From positions 2,759,211-2,779,894 of the forward strand of contig BFEA01000070.1 in the NCBI GenBank assembly GCA_003427395.1: a stretch of DNA of 20,684 bases, written 5' to 3'. Source of the stretch: Chara braunii. Its lineage: Eukaryota > Streptophyta > Charophyceae > Charales > Characeae. The notes beneath the pieces were generated by a model. The model had not been told where the DNA came from. It made no database searches and saw only the letters and a list, made by a program, of their open reading frames with translations. The position numbers and the translations under genes are program-made. Positions 1 through 10,205 of the stretch are shown in pieces. Position 1 is the first letter of the stretch; each line of letters opens with the position of its first letter.

Positions 1-50
<50 letters not shown>
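1..50. repeat. (AC)25 microsatellite at the window edge
   Basis: Uninterrupted AC dinucleotide run from the first base. It probably continues upstream of the window. Confidence 0.97.
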
Positions 51-53
<3 letters not shown>

Positions 54-773
54 TTACAGCCTTTTTATGCAAGGAGCTACAAGCGGCAGGCGGGAGCTCG
101 AAGCTTGGCAGCCACGGAGGTAAGAATGTTAATAAACCAGGGGTTAAAAGCGGAAAAAGAAGGGATAATTAATCAGGGTACAGCAACGACGACCACTGGG
201 ACCCCAAGGGGACTAGTGACCCCGGCAAATTCGGGCCAAATGACCCCAACAAATACGACAAGGGAAGCCTCCTTTCAAAAACACAGGAAGGGCCTCTGAC
301 ATCCGGACCGGTACGATACCACCAGGTAACGTGCCAGCAGCGACAGTTCACAACGTCGGGTAAGCACACACAGGACAAAAAGGAGGAGTACCCAAAAGGA
401 ACACCCAGGCCGAAATCAGTACCAATGAATCTGAACACCACCTACCGTAGCATGCACAGTCCACCACTGCATAGGGAGGCCAGGTACCGAAGTCGGCAAA
501 CCCAAGGACCAACAGCAACAACAACAACAAAAAATCCGGCTCGCGCGCCAACTTCAAAAATAGCGGGCACAATTCCCCGGAGTACTCGATTGCCAGCAGT
601 CTTTTCGGCAACGACAGCCAGCCCTTCTGAAATATATATGTCCTAGCATACTACATGCATATATCAGCATTCGCATGATCATATACGCCAAGTATTTGCG
701 TAATCGACTGTATTGCCTGCGATTGGAACCTACTCTAAAGCACACGGAGAGCCTGCAGCGGCGGACGGAGGCT
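51..773. other. Intergenic, no gene recognised
   Basis: Every frame is broken by stops and no protein family is recognisable. A short CAA-rich tract lies at 511-534. The open frame ending at 899 begins at 675, but its upstream part looks unlike coding sequence. A better start for that frame is the ATG at 774. Confidence 0.5.
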
Positions 774-1044
774 ATGGCAGATTGGGATTTCTCTGCTGGG
801 ATCGATGAGGACATCGCGCTCACGCCAGATGCCGACGAGGAGGCACGCACGGCAGAGGAAGCGGTATACATCCTCTTTCCCATGCATTATTATGCATAAA
901 CGGACATGACTGCGGGTGGGTTCCCAAGGGATGGGTGTTGCTTGATGTCTTACTTGTGTGCAGGTTGTACCAACCCCTCTGACGAGCCGGACTGTGGCAA
1001 CGGCGAAAAAGCTTTTAGGGGATGCCATGCCCCTCCTGCGATGA
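774..1044 (+). CDS. Possible small two-exon gene (exons 774-863 and 964-1044), function unknown
   Basis: An ATG at 774 in good context (G at -3, G at +4) opens an acidic 30-residue stretch starting MADWDFSAGIDEDIALTP. At 864 the sequence GCG|GTATAC looks like a splice donor. A T/G-rich stretch ending TGTGTGCAG at 963 looks like an acceptor. Removing this 100-nt segment joins the reading frame in phase 0 to a further 26 codons, containing TSRTVATAKKLLGDAMPLL, before TGA at 1042-1044. The product would be 56 residues, acidic at the start and basic/amphipathic at the end. I recognise no family. It may be the 5' part of a longer gene, a transposon-derived fragment, or chance. The splice sites are inferred from sequence only. 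Confidence 0.25.
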
Positions 1045-1528
1045 TAAGCTCGAGAACTACCTGGGTAACTGTTGCAGTTTTCCAAGTTATTGCTACCCGA
1101 CGACGTAGCACCGCTGCCCTCTGGTTCTGTAGTTGCTTAGGAATGGTTCTGGTTGGATATTATACTTTGCTTCAATCCGATCGATCATGTTTGGTCTCCT
1201 CTGCAGCATACGGATTGTTTCTTCTTGGTTCCTGGTTATCCTATTTGCAGTCGTATTGGCTTGACCCGATCTATGGACCTGCTTTGCCAAAATCGATGGT
1301 TATTTCGTCCTTTCTTTCGCCTTCCTTTTTTCGATAATTTCGGAATATTGGATACCTTACCTACGCTTCTCCCTCTTCCCCTATGCTACGACCCCCCTCT
1401 AAAATTTCCGGCCTATAATCCCCCGGAGCCTATATGATAAAAACATACATATGTATATATATCGTCACATATATATATATTTATGCTTGCACACACGAAT
1501 CCATGATTTGCATCCGCATACGTGGAAG

Positions 1529-1559
<31 letters not shown>

Positions 1560-2030
1560 TCAAATAGAACTGCCCGGTAAACCGTAGGCAGAGAGGGAGA
1601 AGAGGACAACAAACGAGGGGCTGTGACAAACTGTTTAGCATTCATTTCTTTCCATTCGCATACATGAGCATACCCCACGCGCCCTCTTGCAACCCATATC
1701 ACTGTTCCAAACTTCCTCCCGTCCTTCCCCCTCCTCAATCCTTTCCCTTTCCCCACTACCCACCCGCATGCAATCCTACATCTATGGTACAATCACACGC
1801 ACCTAAAGTATATTCCCACACATACCCCCCCCATACGCCCTCGATTGCCCCAAACTGTGCAGCTGTCATGAAATGATGAGTTACGAAAAAAGCAGAATAC
1901 ACCCCGACATGATTGGTAGGCTCCACAGAGCTCTAAGTGCTTCCATGAGTTGGATCTAGTCGATCACAGTCGGACTGTGTGCACCATGGATACATGGGGT
2001 TCTTGGCAATTAATGCCATGGGCTTGATCT
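1045..2030. other. Intergenic, AT microsatellites, no gene recognised
   Basis: Contains imperfect TA-rich tracts around 1449-1482 and a clean (TA)n run at 1529-1557, then pyrimidine-rich sequence around 1680-1760. Short open frames on both strands have no recognisable motifs. Confidence 0.6.
1529..1557. repeat. (TA)n microsatellite
   Basis: About 14 uninterrupted TA units. Confidence 0.95.
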
Positions 2031-2051
2031 ACACACACACACACACACACA
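2031..2051. repeat. (AC)n microsatellite
   Basis: About ten AC units directly abutting the CAGAGGG sequence that may be the left end of a transposon. Confidence 0.95.
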
Positions 2052-2109
2052 GAGGGTAGTTTTTTTACTTTTTTTTTATTACACGCGTGTCCCGCCACGT
2101 GTCCGAGCC

Positions 2110-2236
2110 CCGTTGCGCTCGACCCGTTGATCGGAATTCAACGGGAAGCCCCCGTTATTCCGTTCAACGGGGATTCAACGGGGCCCCGGGGCCGTTCAAC
2201 GGGTACAACGGCGTTTAAAAATCCCGTTGTCCGTTT
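2110..2236. repeat. Cluster of about 12 AACGG/CCGTT motifs in both orientations
   Basis: AACGG or its complement occurs about twelve times in 127 bp. The spaced palindrome CCGTTCAACGG occurs twice (2160-2170 and 2192-2202), and there is a GGGGCCCCGGGGCC core at 2180-2193. AACGG is the core of plant MYB/MSA-type sites and resembles the AAACGG subterminal motif bound by Ac transposase. Which, if either, applies here is inference. Confidence 0.75.
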
Positions 2237-2551
2237 AAAGGACACATAGGACCCAGCCCACCCACGCTAATTTATTTTATCTTCTACCCGTACCCAGCCC
2301 ACCTAGGGTGATTTAAAAATTGTGTACCCACACCCAGCCACACCCAGGCCAAATTTTCCTTCATCCGCATCCAGCCGCACCCGAACCCATAATCCATCCA
2401 CCCGTGCCCAGCCGTACCTGTGCCCAAAAGTTTCCACCCAGGCTATAGTTTTTATCTTTATTTTAAACTTAGGCCTTTGCATGTTGGATTCTTTAGCTTC
2501 CATCCACACATCTCCACTTCGAATTTTGGTGGCAGCAATGGGCCAGTGGCT

Positions 2552-2656
2552 GGGGATACTCACAATGATACTTTCTTGTCTACATTTGGCCGCAACTACA
2601 GCCAGATTTCGATGGATCTGACCTCAATTCTGGCCAGAGCTCATTAGTGAATGTCC
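2552..2656. mobile_element. Degenerate copy of the MITE seen at 11713-11835
   Basis: The left end GGGGATACTCACAATGATAC and the right end TTAGTGAATGTCC read as imperfect inverted repeats. The interior shares blocks in the same order with the element at 11713-11835: ACTTTC, GCAA, AGCTGGA/AGCCAGA-like, TGGATCTGA/TGAATCTGA, and CCAGAGCT. This suggests two copies of one short family. The relationship was judged by eye and is not statistically tested. Confidence 0.4.
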
Positions 2657-3299
2657 TATTCCCTAAGATGAAACGACTGCGGTCAGGCCAAATTAATAGT
2701 ACGGCCTGGCCCTAGTACTACCTCATCCCTAAGATGAACGATAGACGACCAGAGACAAATTTATACTAGGGGCACGCCCCACTAGTACCACTATTTCCCA
2801 GTGAAGAGAAAGGGTCAGGCCTGTCCCTAATTCTACCTAGGCTTGCCTAATATGCCTAGTATGCCTACACGCCTCGGGTCACCCGCGCGAAACCTCTACC
2901 CAGCCGTACCCGGAACCAGGGCAAACCTTTGCCCGGCCGTAACCGTCCAGGCGCTGTGTCAAGACCTAGCCCCACCCACCCTACAGTTTCCTGCCCCCGC
3001 CCCCTCAGATTTCCAGACCCAGCTGCCCCAGTGCATACTTTTTTTTTTCTTTTTAAGCCAGACCAGTGTCACTAGGAAAGGTGATGCGAGCAACCTCCCC
3101 TAGTGCGCGATCCGGTTGCTCCGATCTATTGGTGGGGAGCCGCACCTGCTGGAAAACGGGTCCAGCATCCCATTTGAACAGTAGATAAGCATCAGTGCCC
3201 CGGTGCATACTAATCATGCCATACCCGCACCCGTCCAGAACTGTCGGGTACGGCTGGGTACGGTCGGGTCGGGTCGCGGCCACCCAATCTCCACCTCTG

Positions 3300-4523
3300 G
3301 TACTCGTAGTAGTAGTGGCAGCAGCAGCCACAATTTCTTTTGTGCAATAGAGAGCAGTCCCGCACCCTCGTTCGACTATCGAACAAGGGAGATGAATGTG
3401 CGGAATTGTAATGAACGAGAACATCATCAAACATTATAGCGAACCAAACATGTTTTTTGATCCAATAAAAACCAAAATCCTGTCCTCAGGACAAGTGAAA
3501 TTATTGAGTCATCATAATATGTACAAAATTAGAGTACAAGCCAAGGAGGCAGAAATATACCCAACGTCATTTCCTTTCTATTGTTTGCTGCTCCTAATCT
3601 TCACTATCAGTTTTCCTCCTCTCCTTCCCCTCCTTTTCCCCTCCTGTCCTTTTATTCCATTTCCCCCATCTTTCCTCGTTTCCCCCCACCTCTCCTATAA
3701 CCTTTACATTCCTTCATGCCGCCTTTCTACAGGCAGCTCCTCATCTACCTCCCCAGTCAGCTCTCTGTCCCTCTCCCGCTACCTCTCTCTCTCTTGCCCT
3801 CCCCCCCCCCACCCCCCTCCTTTTTTTGCCATGGTTGCATCCCCAGTCTGGGAATTTCTGGATTTATATTAATTGTGTTATTCAGATCATATGAACAACT
3901 AAACTGAAACATGGGGGATAGGAGGCCTGGTCACACACATGCCCCCACTTCCCCCCCCCCCCCCCCCCTTTCCCCCCCCCTAACACACCTGCACGCGTGC
4001 ACACCCTCCTTTACAGTACACACAAAATAAACTTCCACTGCTGTTTCTAGGAGCGGCACCAGTCATCTCCACGTGCTAGCTACCTGCCTGAGCTTCCACA
4101 AGTCACCACCAAAGAACAACCAGTAAGGAAAGAACTAATCAATACTAGCAGTGATATGAAATGTCGATCATTAGCACTACTCCCGCTCTTTCTGCAATCT
4201 TGCCCCGTCAAAAAAGGAAGAATCAAGCACGGACACCATATGATTGATACTCCACTCCCGCCATGAACGGAACCAACCACCTCCTCCCTCAACACGCAGT
4301 GAGCAGAGTCGGAAGAGCCTGGGAAGAAAATCTGTCCGTCTTTTGTCGTAGCACACGGCGAAGCGGAGGCATCTGTGCCATGGCGCAAACCATCCTCCTA
4401 CCTTCATTATCCTTGGGCACCACCATCCTGACACCGCCGACAACGGTGCTCCCAGTCTTGGTCCTCCTCCCCCTCCACAAACCACACAGTTCGCTATACC
4501 ATGACATAACCACAGACAACAAG
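3300..4523. other. Intergenic, pyrimidine-rich low-complexity sequence
   Basis: No gene recognised. Bases 3570-3830 are strongly C/T-rich on the plus strand. Poly-C runs occupy about 3950-3979. Open frames here are side-products of composition. A short TGTCCTCAGGACA palindrome lies near 3480-3492. Confidence 0.6.
3950..3979. repeat. Poly-C tracts
   Basis: Two C homopolymers of about 18 and 9-10 bases separated by three T. This is a likely place for sequencing or assembly length errors. Confidence 0.9.
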
Positions 4524-4630
4524 CGCCGCCCGTCAGCACCAATTGTCATAACACCGTAGCACCGCCCATCGGCACCCGCTGTCATAACACCGTAGCACCG
4601 CCCATCGTCACCCGTTGTCATAACACCGTA
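4524..4630. repeat. 36-bp tandem repeat, about three copies
   Basis: The phrase GTCATAACACCGTA recurs at 4545, 4581 and 4617, exactly 36 bp apart, with intervening GCACCGCCCATCGGCACCCG-like sequence. A partial earlier unit begins near 4524. Because 36 is divisible by three, the minus-strand frame through it stays open and reads as a 12-residue repeat around YGVMT..GADGR. That frame (4289-4936) otherwise looks like low-complexity noise, so I do not call a gene. Confidence 0.85.
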
Positions 4631-5970
4631 TCTGTTACCATGGCCATCACACCCATTCAAGAGGCAGCCCATTCTATGGCTGACAATACACCAAGACATC
4701 CACTCTTCCGCGACCCAACTTTTGAAGATGCTGCAACACGTCCTCCTCCTTCGATGGCCTTGCGGATCAGAATAAGACAGGCTCAACAACAGATAGACTG
4801 CGGGAGAGACCGCGAGGAGAAAAAGTGGGGAAAGAGGGAGAAGTAAGGGGAAAGAGAGGGGAAAGAGTCTCTCAGAGGGGAAAGTGGGGGGAAACAGAGG
4901 CAACCAGGCGGGGGGGGGGCAGACAAAGGTAGACACAAAATGGACTCAGACGCACAAAGGACACACAGAGACAAATTCGGATGGGAAATACAGACACAGA
5001 GAGACGGAGGTATGCAGAAGGCAGACAGGAGAGGCTAAGCAAGCCGGCAGTTGGTCATATTGATGGCGCGAGCTGACGAGAGAGGCATCACTCCGACAGA
5101 AGTACGTCTCAACCCCCTTCTCCCCTCCCCCTCCGGCCAAAGAACGCGACAGACAACCATGGAACCAATCCATCGCACACACCTCTTATTCATTTTCTCA
5201 CGGGTGACCACCCAGAATACAGAGAAAGGGAGTTCCTTGGGGCCCCCGTTTCCCCATCAAGAAGAATACCTCAAAATGCTATGTCGGAAGAGGTCGAGAA
5301 ACATCGAACCCAGGACGCCTCATTAGGATAAACGCACATGTTCTCATGAAACCACGGAACGGAAGGAGAGTGAGTGCACATCGACGAGCCGACAGATCAT
5401 ACAGTGACAGTCAGTACCCCCTTGACAGACGTTAAACCACTAGTACCTTTCCCGTGTGGGAAAATAGGGAAAACTGGCTGTTTTCCCAATCGCCTGAATT
5501 TTGGGAGGTCGGGCCCGGCGACGACTGCCATTGATAAATCTGATCGGCGGCCATCATTTCGTTTCGGCCTCTGAAAAGGGCAGGCGGTGACTGGAAATTG
5601 AAGGGGGCCGTGGGAGACACGGAAAATGAAGGGGACAGAGGAGAACACGGAATGGGCCCAAAAGCGCAGCAGAGCGGACCGGAAACGACCGTCTACCTTC
5701 AAAGGCAACCAATAGCCTGCGGTCTCTTCCCGTCCGAGTCTGTACCTTCATCCGAACCCACCATTCACCGCGTAAGCTGCATTCATTTCTAATGAGACTG
5801 CCCGCCCTTGTTTTGATCGGCTGTTTCCTCCCCCTGTGCCTCGCTTTCAGCCCACCATTTCCCACTGCCGCACCGCCCACACCCAAGTCAATCCCAAACC
5901 CCAATCACCGATGTGGGAGTGAACACAGATGACCTGTGACCACATACCCCCCCCCTCCAAAACCGACGAC
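4631..5970. other. Intergenic, purine-rich tract and small hairpins
   Basis: No gene recognised. Bases 4795-5035 are strongly purine-rich on the plus strand. Two perfect small inverted repeats sit close together: TTTCCC-GTGT-GGGAAA at 5448-5463 and GGGAAAAC-TGGCT-GTTTTCCC at 5467-5487. Confidence 0.55.
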
Positions 5971-6523
5971 GAGGCCCTTGGACTATTTACCTTTGGGAAG
6001 CACAATTAGATCAGCTGCACATGCCAAAACGTCGTCTGAGCTAGGGATACGTGGAAGGATAGATCGACAACTCGACAATCGACCAATGCCAGACCTCAAG
6101 TGATGGAGCTCGTCACATCTAACGAAAGAGCCGCAGAGGCATCCTTCTTCCTCGACTTCACCCCCAACCCCCCACCCCCTCCAGTCCCTCTTTAGCTGAT
6201 GCATTCCTGTTGATTTTTATGTGACAAATCGACTCCCCCTAACCCGGTTCCTCCCAGCTCTCCATCAACCCTGTAGTGGACCAGTGAAACATCACTTGTC
6301 GAAATTCTTCCATGTGTCCCTCTGTTCCTGATCGTCATGAGCCTTAGTCTCCTCGGTTGCCACGTCCACACCGCCACATGCTGACCGCCTGCGCGATAGA
6401 CACAAACTTGCGAAAGGAGAATACCATCCACAGAACGCGCGCCAATAGAAGAACGCCATTCAAGCACGCACGGGTGTTCCCTCCACGTGCACTGCGATTG
6501 CAACACGGCTCGCCTACCCATCT

Positions 6524-6529
6524 GTCTCC

Positions 6530-6610
<81 letters not shown>

Positions 6611-6623
6611 TCTCTCTCTCTCT
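6524..6623. repeat. (CT)n microsatellite
   Basis: About 100 bp of nearly pure CT units with a few CCC interruptions near each end. Confidence 0.97.
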
Positions 6624-6715
6624 ATGTGTGTCTCCCCACGCGACTGCGTAGTCATGATCTTGGTGGGGCCGTGCGCCCCCCAGCTTTGGGAACAGAGAGG
6701 CCACTTCCTGCCCTT

Positions 6716-6734
6716 CCCCCCCCCCCCCCCCCCC
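6716..6734. repeat. Poly-C tract
   Basis: C homopolymer of about 19 bases. Confidence 0.95.
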
Positions 6735-7159
6735 AAATCAATGGTTTCACTTTGCTGGGAGAAACACACAAAAGCCGGAAACCTCGCTTTCCTGGAGGCC
6801 ACCACGCCGGTTGGAAAATCAACACCATCGACAGCAACACCTCCAGAGAAGAACAAGTCCCTCCTCCCCTTCCAAAGGCCACAATTGTGCCTTCACAAGT
6901 AGGGCTTGTCACGGCAGACCTACAACGAAGGAGGGAATCTCCTCGCACGTATAAAGGTTTCTAGTTCTTCGTGGAGGAAAGAAGGGGATAGATGAATACG
7001 GGACCGACACATCCACAGACTTTTGATGGAGCCCCAAAGAAATACCAGCTGATTGGATTGGAATGCAGAGTGACTGAAGCACACTGACGAAGCAAGCGTC
7101 CATGCCACTGATAGAGTCAAGCATACCACACAAGCACACATACACAGATACCGAGGGAC

Positions 7160-9193
7160 CTAAGTACAATTGTTCACACAAGTTCTCTCGATCTCCCTTT
7201 GGGAAGCGTTGACCGGCAGCGGGAAGTGCCTAATACCGTCAGGACAGGTGATACTTGTATCGCCCTCTATGATCAAGGTACAGCTTACTGTTCTCACCTG
7301 CCGGTCGCAATCCCAAAAACGGGTCTCGACGCAATCCATATACTTGCACCACGAGCATGCTTTATTGCCGTCGACGTTGAGCAACACGAACGCGGTGGCG
7401 GAGGCCAATCCGAACAGCAGCAATGCAAAGGCGATGCAGCGCATAGTTCTCTGGAACTGGTTATGTTTCCTCTTGGGCGGGGCACCAGGACGGATAACAA
7501 CATACGGATCGTCCATAGGGAGAGGAGGAACCGGGTACACAGTGTAGTCCTTGTAGCCATTGTATTTAAATTGAATGTCATCGGCGAGGTAACCGAACTG
7601 CGGCTTCACGAGGAAGACGAACCCAAGAAGCAAGCCGGAGACAAAGCCGCCAATGTGAGAGAAGTTGTCGACGAGAGGAGTCAATCCGACAAGGAGATTG
7701 ACGACAATCAAGAAGATCAACGTGACGAGCGTGCTGATTCGCCGGCCGTAGATGGTCCAATTAACGATCAATTCTGCCAATGTGGCACCTAAAAGGCCGA
7801 AGAGAGCACCGGAGGCGCCCACTACGATTACACCTCCCGCCAAAAGCAACGCGCTCATCAAACTCCCGCCAAAAGCGCTGACAAGGTAGACAAGCAGTGT
7901 TCTCCATGGTCCAAATTCCTGCTCTAGGCGCAATCCGATCACCAGCACACCCAGCATGTTCAGCACAAGATGAACAACGCCAGCATGAAGCCAGACATAC
8001 GTAAAGAGCCGGTACTTGTTCTTGTGCCGCTTCCGCAACAACTCCGTTTCCAGCGCGCCAAAATTCAAAAGCGTTCTCGGTGATGGGCCGATCATTGGAT
8101 TCATCTTCAGGGGCTCAAAAGAGAAGCGACCGAGAGAAGGGAGGAAACATTTGTTCGCTGCGGCACCAGCGTTCTCAGAACAGTTGTTTCGGTACATCGA
8201 AATGACAAACACAACGCAGCAAGCTATCACAACCGTGGGAACAAGCCATGTGCAGCGTCGACAGCAGCCCCGGTCTCCCTTTGGCTTGCGACCCCCCCCT
8301 GAAGAAGAATCATCTGGGACGCCTCGTGAGTACCCCTGCTCAGTGCCATATGAAGATTCGCGTTCCACAGCTTTGCGTGAAGAGGGTGTCCCTCCACCAT
8401 GGCCTCCTCGCCCGCTGCCGCCTCCCGCTGTTCTCGCCCCCCACTCAACAGAGCTCCCTCCTTGGCCTCTGCTTTCTTGCGGTCTTGATGTCGAACCCGT
8501 CAGTAACGGTTCGGGGGAATTCCAGTCGTCCTCCATCCCCGAGGTCCCCTCGCTGACTCGTGCTTTGTGCATTTCTCCCCGCCCTCCTTCTCTTGCCCTC
8601 TCCTCCCCTCCACTTCTACTGCCTACAGGCAGGTAATACGGCACGCTTCCTTCACCCGCTGTTCTTCTTTCCCCTTCATCAACTTCCCTTCCCCAATTAC
8701 CCACTGCCGGTGAAGCTGATGGAGGCCGCGTGGACATGTCCTCATCATCTGTCCAACGCCGCTGCCTCTGCTGCTGCTGCTGCTGTTCCTCCTCCCTGTC
8801 GGCAGTTCCCCGGCCAATCATCAGTTGCGGATAAAGGGAGCCTTCTTCCCCGATTAAGGAAGTCGGCGCTTTGGGGAAAGGAGAAACCGCCACCCCACCC
8901 GTTTGTGTTGCTGCTACCCCTCCTCGTCCGTTTGCCGCTCGGCGACCCAGCTGCCGCCCACCATCTTCATCAAGCGACAGCCATGGCTCCGCCGTCGAGG
9001 AGACCTGAGACGGAGATGTCGGGGGCGCAAGGCCAGAGGGTGACAAGGAGAAAGATTCCTCTCGTAACGGCACGTGATATTCCGTGGGCTGAGGTGGTAG
9101 CGGTGGCGCCGTAGGGTCTGTGGCATCCCATTCTCCTCTCTCGACCTCGCTGCTTCTAGAGAAAGGAACGTCTCGCCATGCCCCCGGCCCCAT
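7160..9193 (-). CDS. Rhomboid-family intramembrane serine protease, plant RBL type
   Basis: A 677-residue protein from one uninterrupted exon. The ATG at 9191-9193 has G at -3 and G at +4. Rhomboids cut transmembrane substrates within the bilayer. Residues 1-310 are polar, Pro/Ser/Gly/Arg-rich and probably disordered and cytosolic, with six Gln at 137-142. Predicted membrane segments lie near 315-334, 402-421, 432-453, 455-477, 487-505, 511-529 and 584-605, a 6+1 layout. The HxxxN motif (H408, N412) is in segment 2. GASGA carries nucleophile Ser461 (codon 7811-7813) in segment 4. NFSHIGG carries His513 (codon 7655-7657) in segment 6. Both catalytic residues are present, so an active enzyme is predicted. 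After segment 7 comes a Cys-rich tail (CSWCKYMDC and further Cys), as in plant RBL proteins. The absence of introns and the very long N-terminus are notable. Substrate and compartment cannot be read from the sequence; Golgi or plasma membrane is an inference. Confidence 0.92.
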   Translation of the reverse strand: MGPGAWRDVPFSRSSEVERGEWDATDPTAPPLPPQPTEYHVPLREESFSLSPSGLAPPTSPSQVSSTAEPWLSLDEDGGRQLGRRAANGRGGVAATQTGGVAVSPFPKAPTSLIGEEGSLYPQLMIGRGTADREEEQQQQQQRQRRWTDDEDMSTRPPSASPAVGNWGREVDEGERRTAGEGSVPYYLPVGSRSGGEERAREGGRGEMHKARVSEGTSGMEDDWNSPEPLLTGSTSRPQESRGQGGSSVEWGARTAGGGSGRGGHGGGTPSSRKAVERESSYGTEQGYSRGVPDDSSSGGGRKPKGDRGCCRRCTWLVPTVVIACCVVFVISMYRNNCSENAGAAANKCFLPSLGRFSFEPLKMNPMIGPSPRTLLNFGALETELLRKRHKNKYRLFTYVWLHAGVVHLVLNMLGVLVIGLRLEQEFGPWRTLLVYLVSAFGGSLMSALLLAGGVIVVGASGALFGLLGATLAELIVNWTIYGRRISTLVTLIFLIVVNLLVGLTPLVDNFSHIGGFVSGLLLGFVFLVKPQFGYLADDIQFKYNGYKDYTVYPVPPLPMDDPYVVIRPGAPPKRKHNQFQRTMRCIAFALLLFGLASATAFVLLNVDGNKACSWCKYMDCVETRFWDCDRQVRTVSCTLIIEGDTSITCPDGIRHFPLPVNASQREIERTCVNNCT
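8768..8785 (-). repeat. (CAG)6 run encoding polyglutamine in the rhomboid N-terminus
   Basis: Six CTG units on the plus strand, read as CAG on the coding strand. They give Q137-142 after an Asp/Arg/Glu stretch and before RQRRW. Confidence 0.9.
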
Positions 9194-10205
9194 CGCAACT
9201 GTTCACCCGCTTATATCCTTTCTAAACACTTACACACCCACGCAATGTGAAACGAAGAAGGAGACAGGAAATAGTAATCACATTGAGCGCACAGGCAGAT
9301 AAGGAATCTGCCGACTCATAAGCACGGGGAGAGAGAAGCTCAGTATCTAGAGCGAGGAATAAACAGCCGAACTGACAGACATAAGAAGAGATACATGGAG
9401 AAAAGGAAAAAGAAGAAAAAAAAACACGAAAACAAAACAGAAAACAAATTGAACCCAAACCCAAGTCAAGAAAGAATCGTGCAGAGCAGACTGCGTGAAG
9501 AAGTGGGTTGCAAGGTTAGTGACGATGAAATGCGACAGCCCGGTCGTCCTGGTTGACGTCGACGTCGGCATCAGGCATCTGTTCTAGTGCGATCGAGCTA
9601 GCAGGGCACACGTTTCTTTCCCAATTGCCAAGGCCAGCGCCACAGGTGGAACGTTCCCTCTTGGCCGTCAGGAGCCCTCGAAGCTGCCGCGCTACTTCTT
9701 CGTTTACCGTCCACCTCGTCGTCCTCCTCCTCCTCCTCCTCTCCTCTTTGATACTACGTGTTCATTCCTCGCCCGGACATACTTGCGGTCAGATACACCC
9801 AGGAAAGCAGTAGTGTGAGTAGAGAGAGAGGAAGAGAGATAGAGGGGGAGAGAGAAGAATGTGAGAAAGAGGACAAAGAGACAGAGAGAAAGAGAGAGAC
9901 TGTGAGAGAGATATAGAGAGACAGAGAGTGGAGGAAGAGGGTGGGTGCGAAAGCGAGTGAAAATGGTAGGGAGTAAGTTGGAATGATAAGAACACTCTGA
10001 GCTGATGGACAGCAAAAGCTTGCAGCAATCAAGGGATGGATTATGGGTAGGTACACGACGGATGGATGGGGAAGAAATGACAAATTCCAGAAGTGCAGAG
10101 CTTGGAGCTCAAGGATGACATGGCTGCATCCGAGAACAAGTGAGCAGGAATGAAGATGATCAGACTGTGGCAGCAATCAATGGGTTCTACGAGAAAAAAG
10201 GAAAT
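9194..10205. other. Upstream flank of the rhomboid gene, GA-rich tract
   Basis: No gene recognised. Bases 9815-9945 are an imperfect GA-rich run on the plus strand, so CT-rich on the strand of the rhomboid gene, about 620-750 bp before its ATG. Such CT-rich stretches are common in plant promoters and 5' UTRs, but no transcript start can be placed. GATATAAGC on the minus strand at about 9209-9217 is too close to the ATG to be a convincing TATA box. Confidence 0.5.

Larger units (their letters stand above)
2050..3299. mobile_element. Possible decayed hAT-like DNA transposon, non-autonomous
   Basis: The left boundary reads CAGAGGGTAG (2050). The right boundary, read on the minus strand from 3299, starts CAGAGGTGGAG. 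Both resemble the CAGRGRTG-type ends of plant hAT elements. Just inside the left end is a dense cluster of AACGG/CCGTT motifs. Further in and near the right end the motif ACCCAGCCGTACC recurs, in opposite orientation near 3247-3270 (GGGTACGGCTGGGTACGG). Such subterminal arrays in inverted orientation are typical of hAT ends. No transposase frame survives. No 8-bp target duplication is visible: the left flank is microsatellite and the right flank is GTACTCGT. The ends may therefore be mis-placed or eroded. Confidence 0.3.
5971..7159. other. Downstream flank of the rhomboid gene, with CT and C tracts
   Basis: No gene recognised. The longest open frames on both strands are created by the (CT)n run at 6524-6623 and encode only SLSLSL or REREER-type repeats. 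No clear poly(A) signal for the minus-strand gene is visible. Confidence 0.6.

Noticed and set aside
3053-3430. 125-residue minus-strand open frame
   Set aside because: Its last third looks somewhat protein-like, but there is no recognisable domain and it overlaps the possible transposon end.
4289-4936. 215-residue minus-strand open frame
   Set aside because: The N-terminus is low-complexity Leu/Pro/Ser from purine-rich DNA and the middle is the 36-bp repeat. No domain seen.
6344-6902. Long open frames on both strands
   Set aside because: They exist only because the (CT)n run has no stops and encode SLSLSL or REREER repeats. The same holds around 10591-10905 and 12944-13504.
9209-9217. TATA box for the rhomboid gene
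   Set aside because: GATATAAGC on the minus strand is only about 16 bp from the ATG, leaving almost no 5' UTR.
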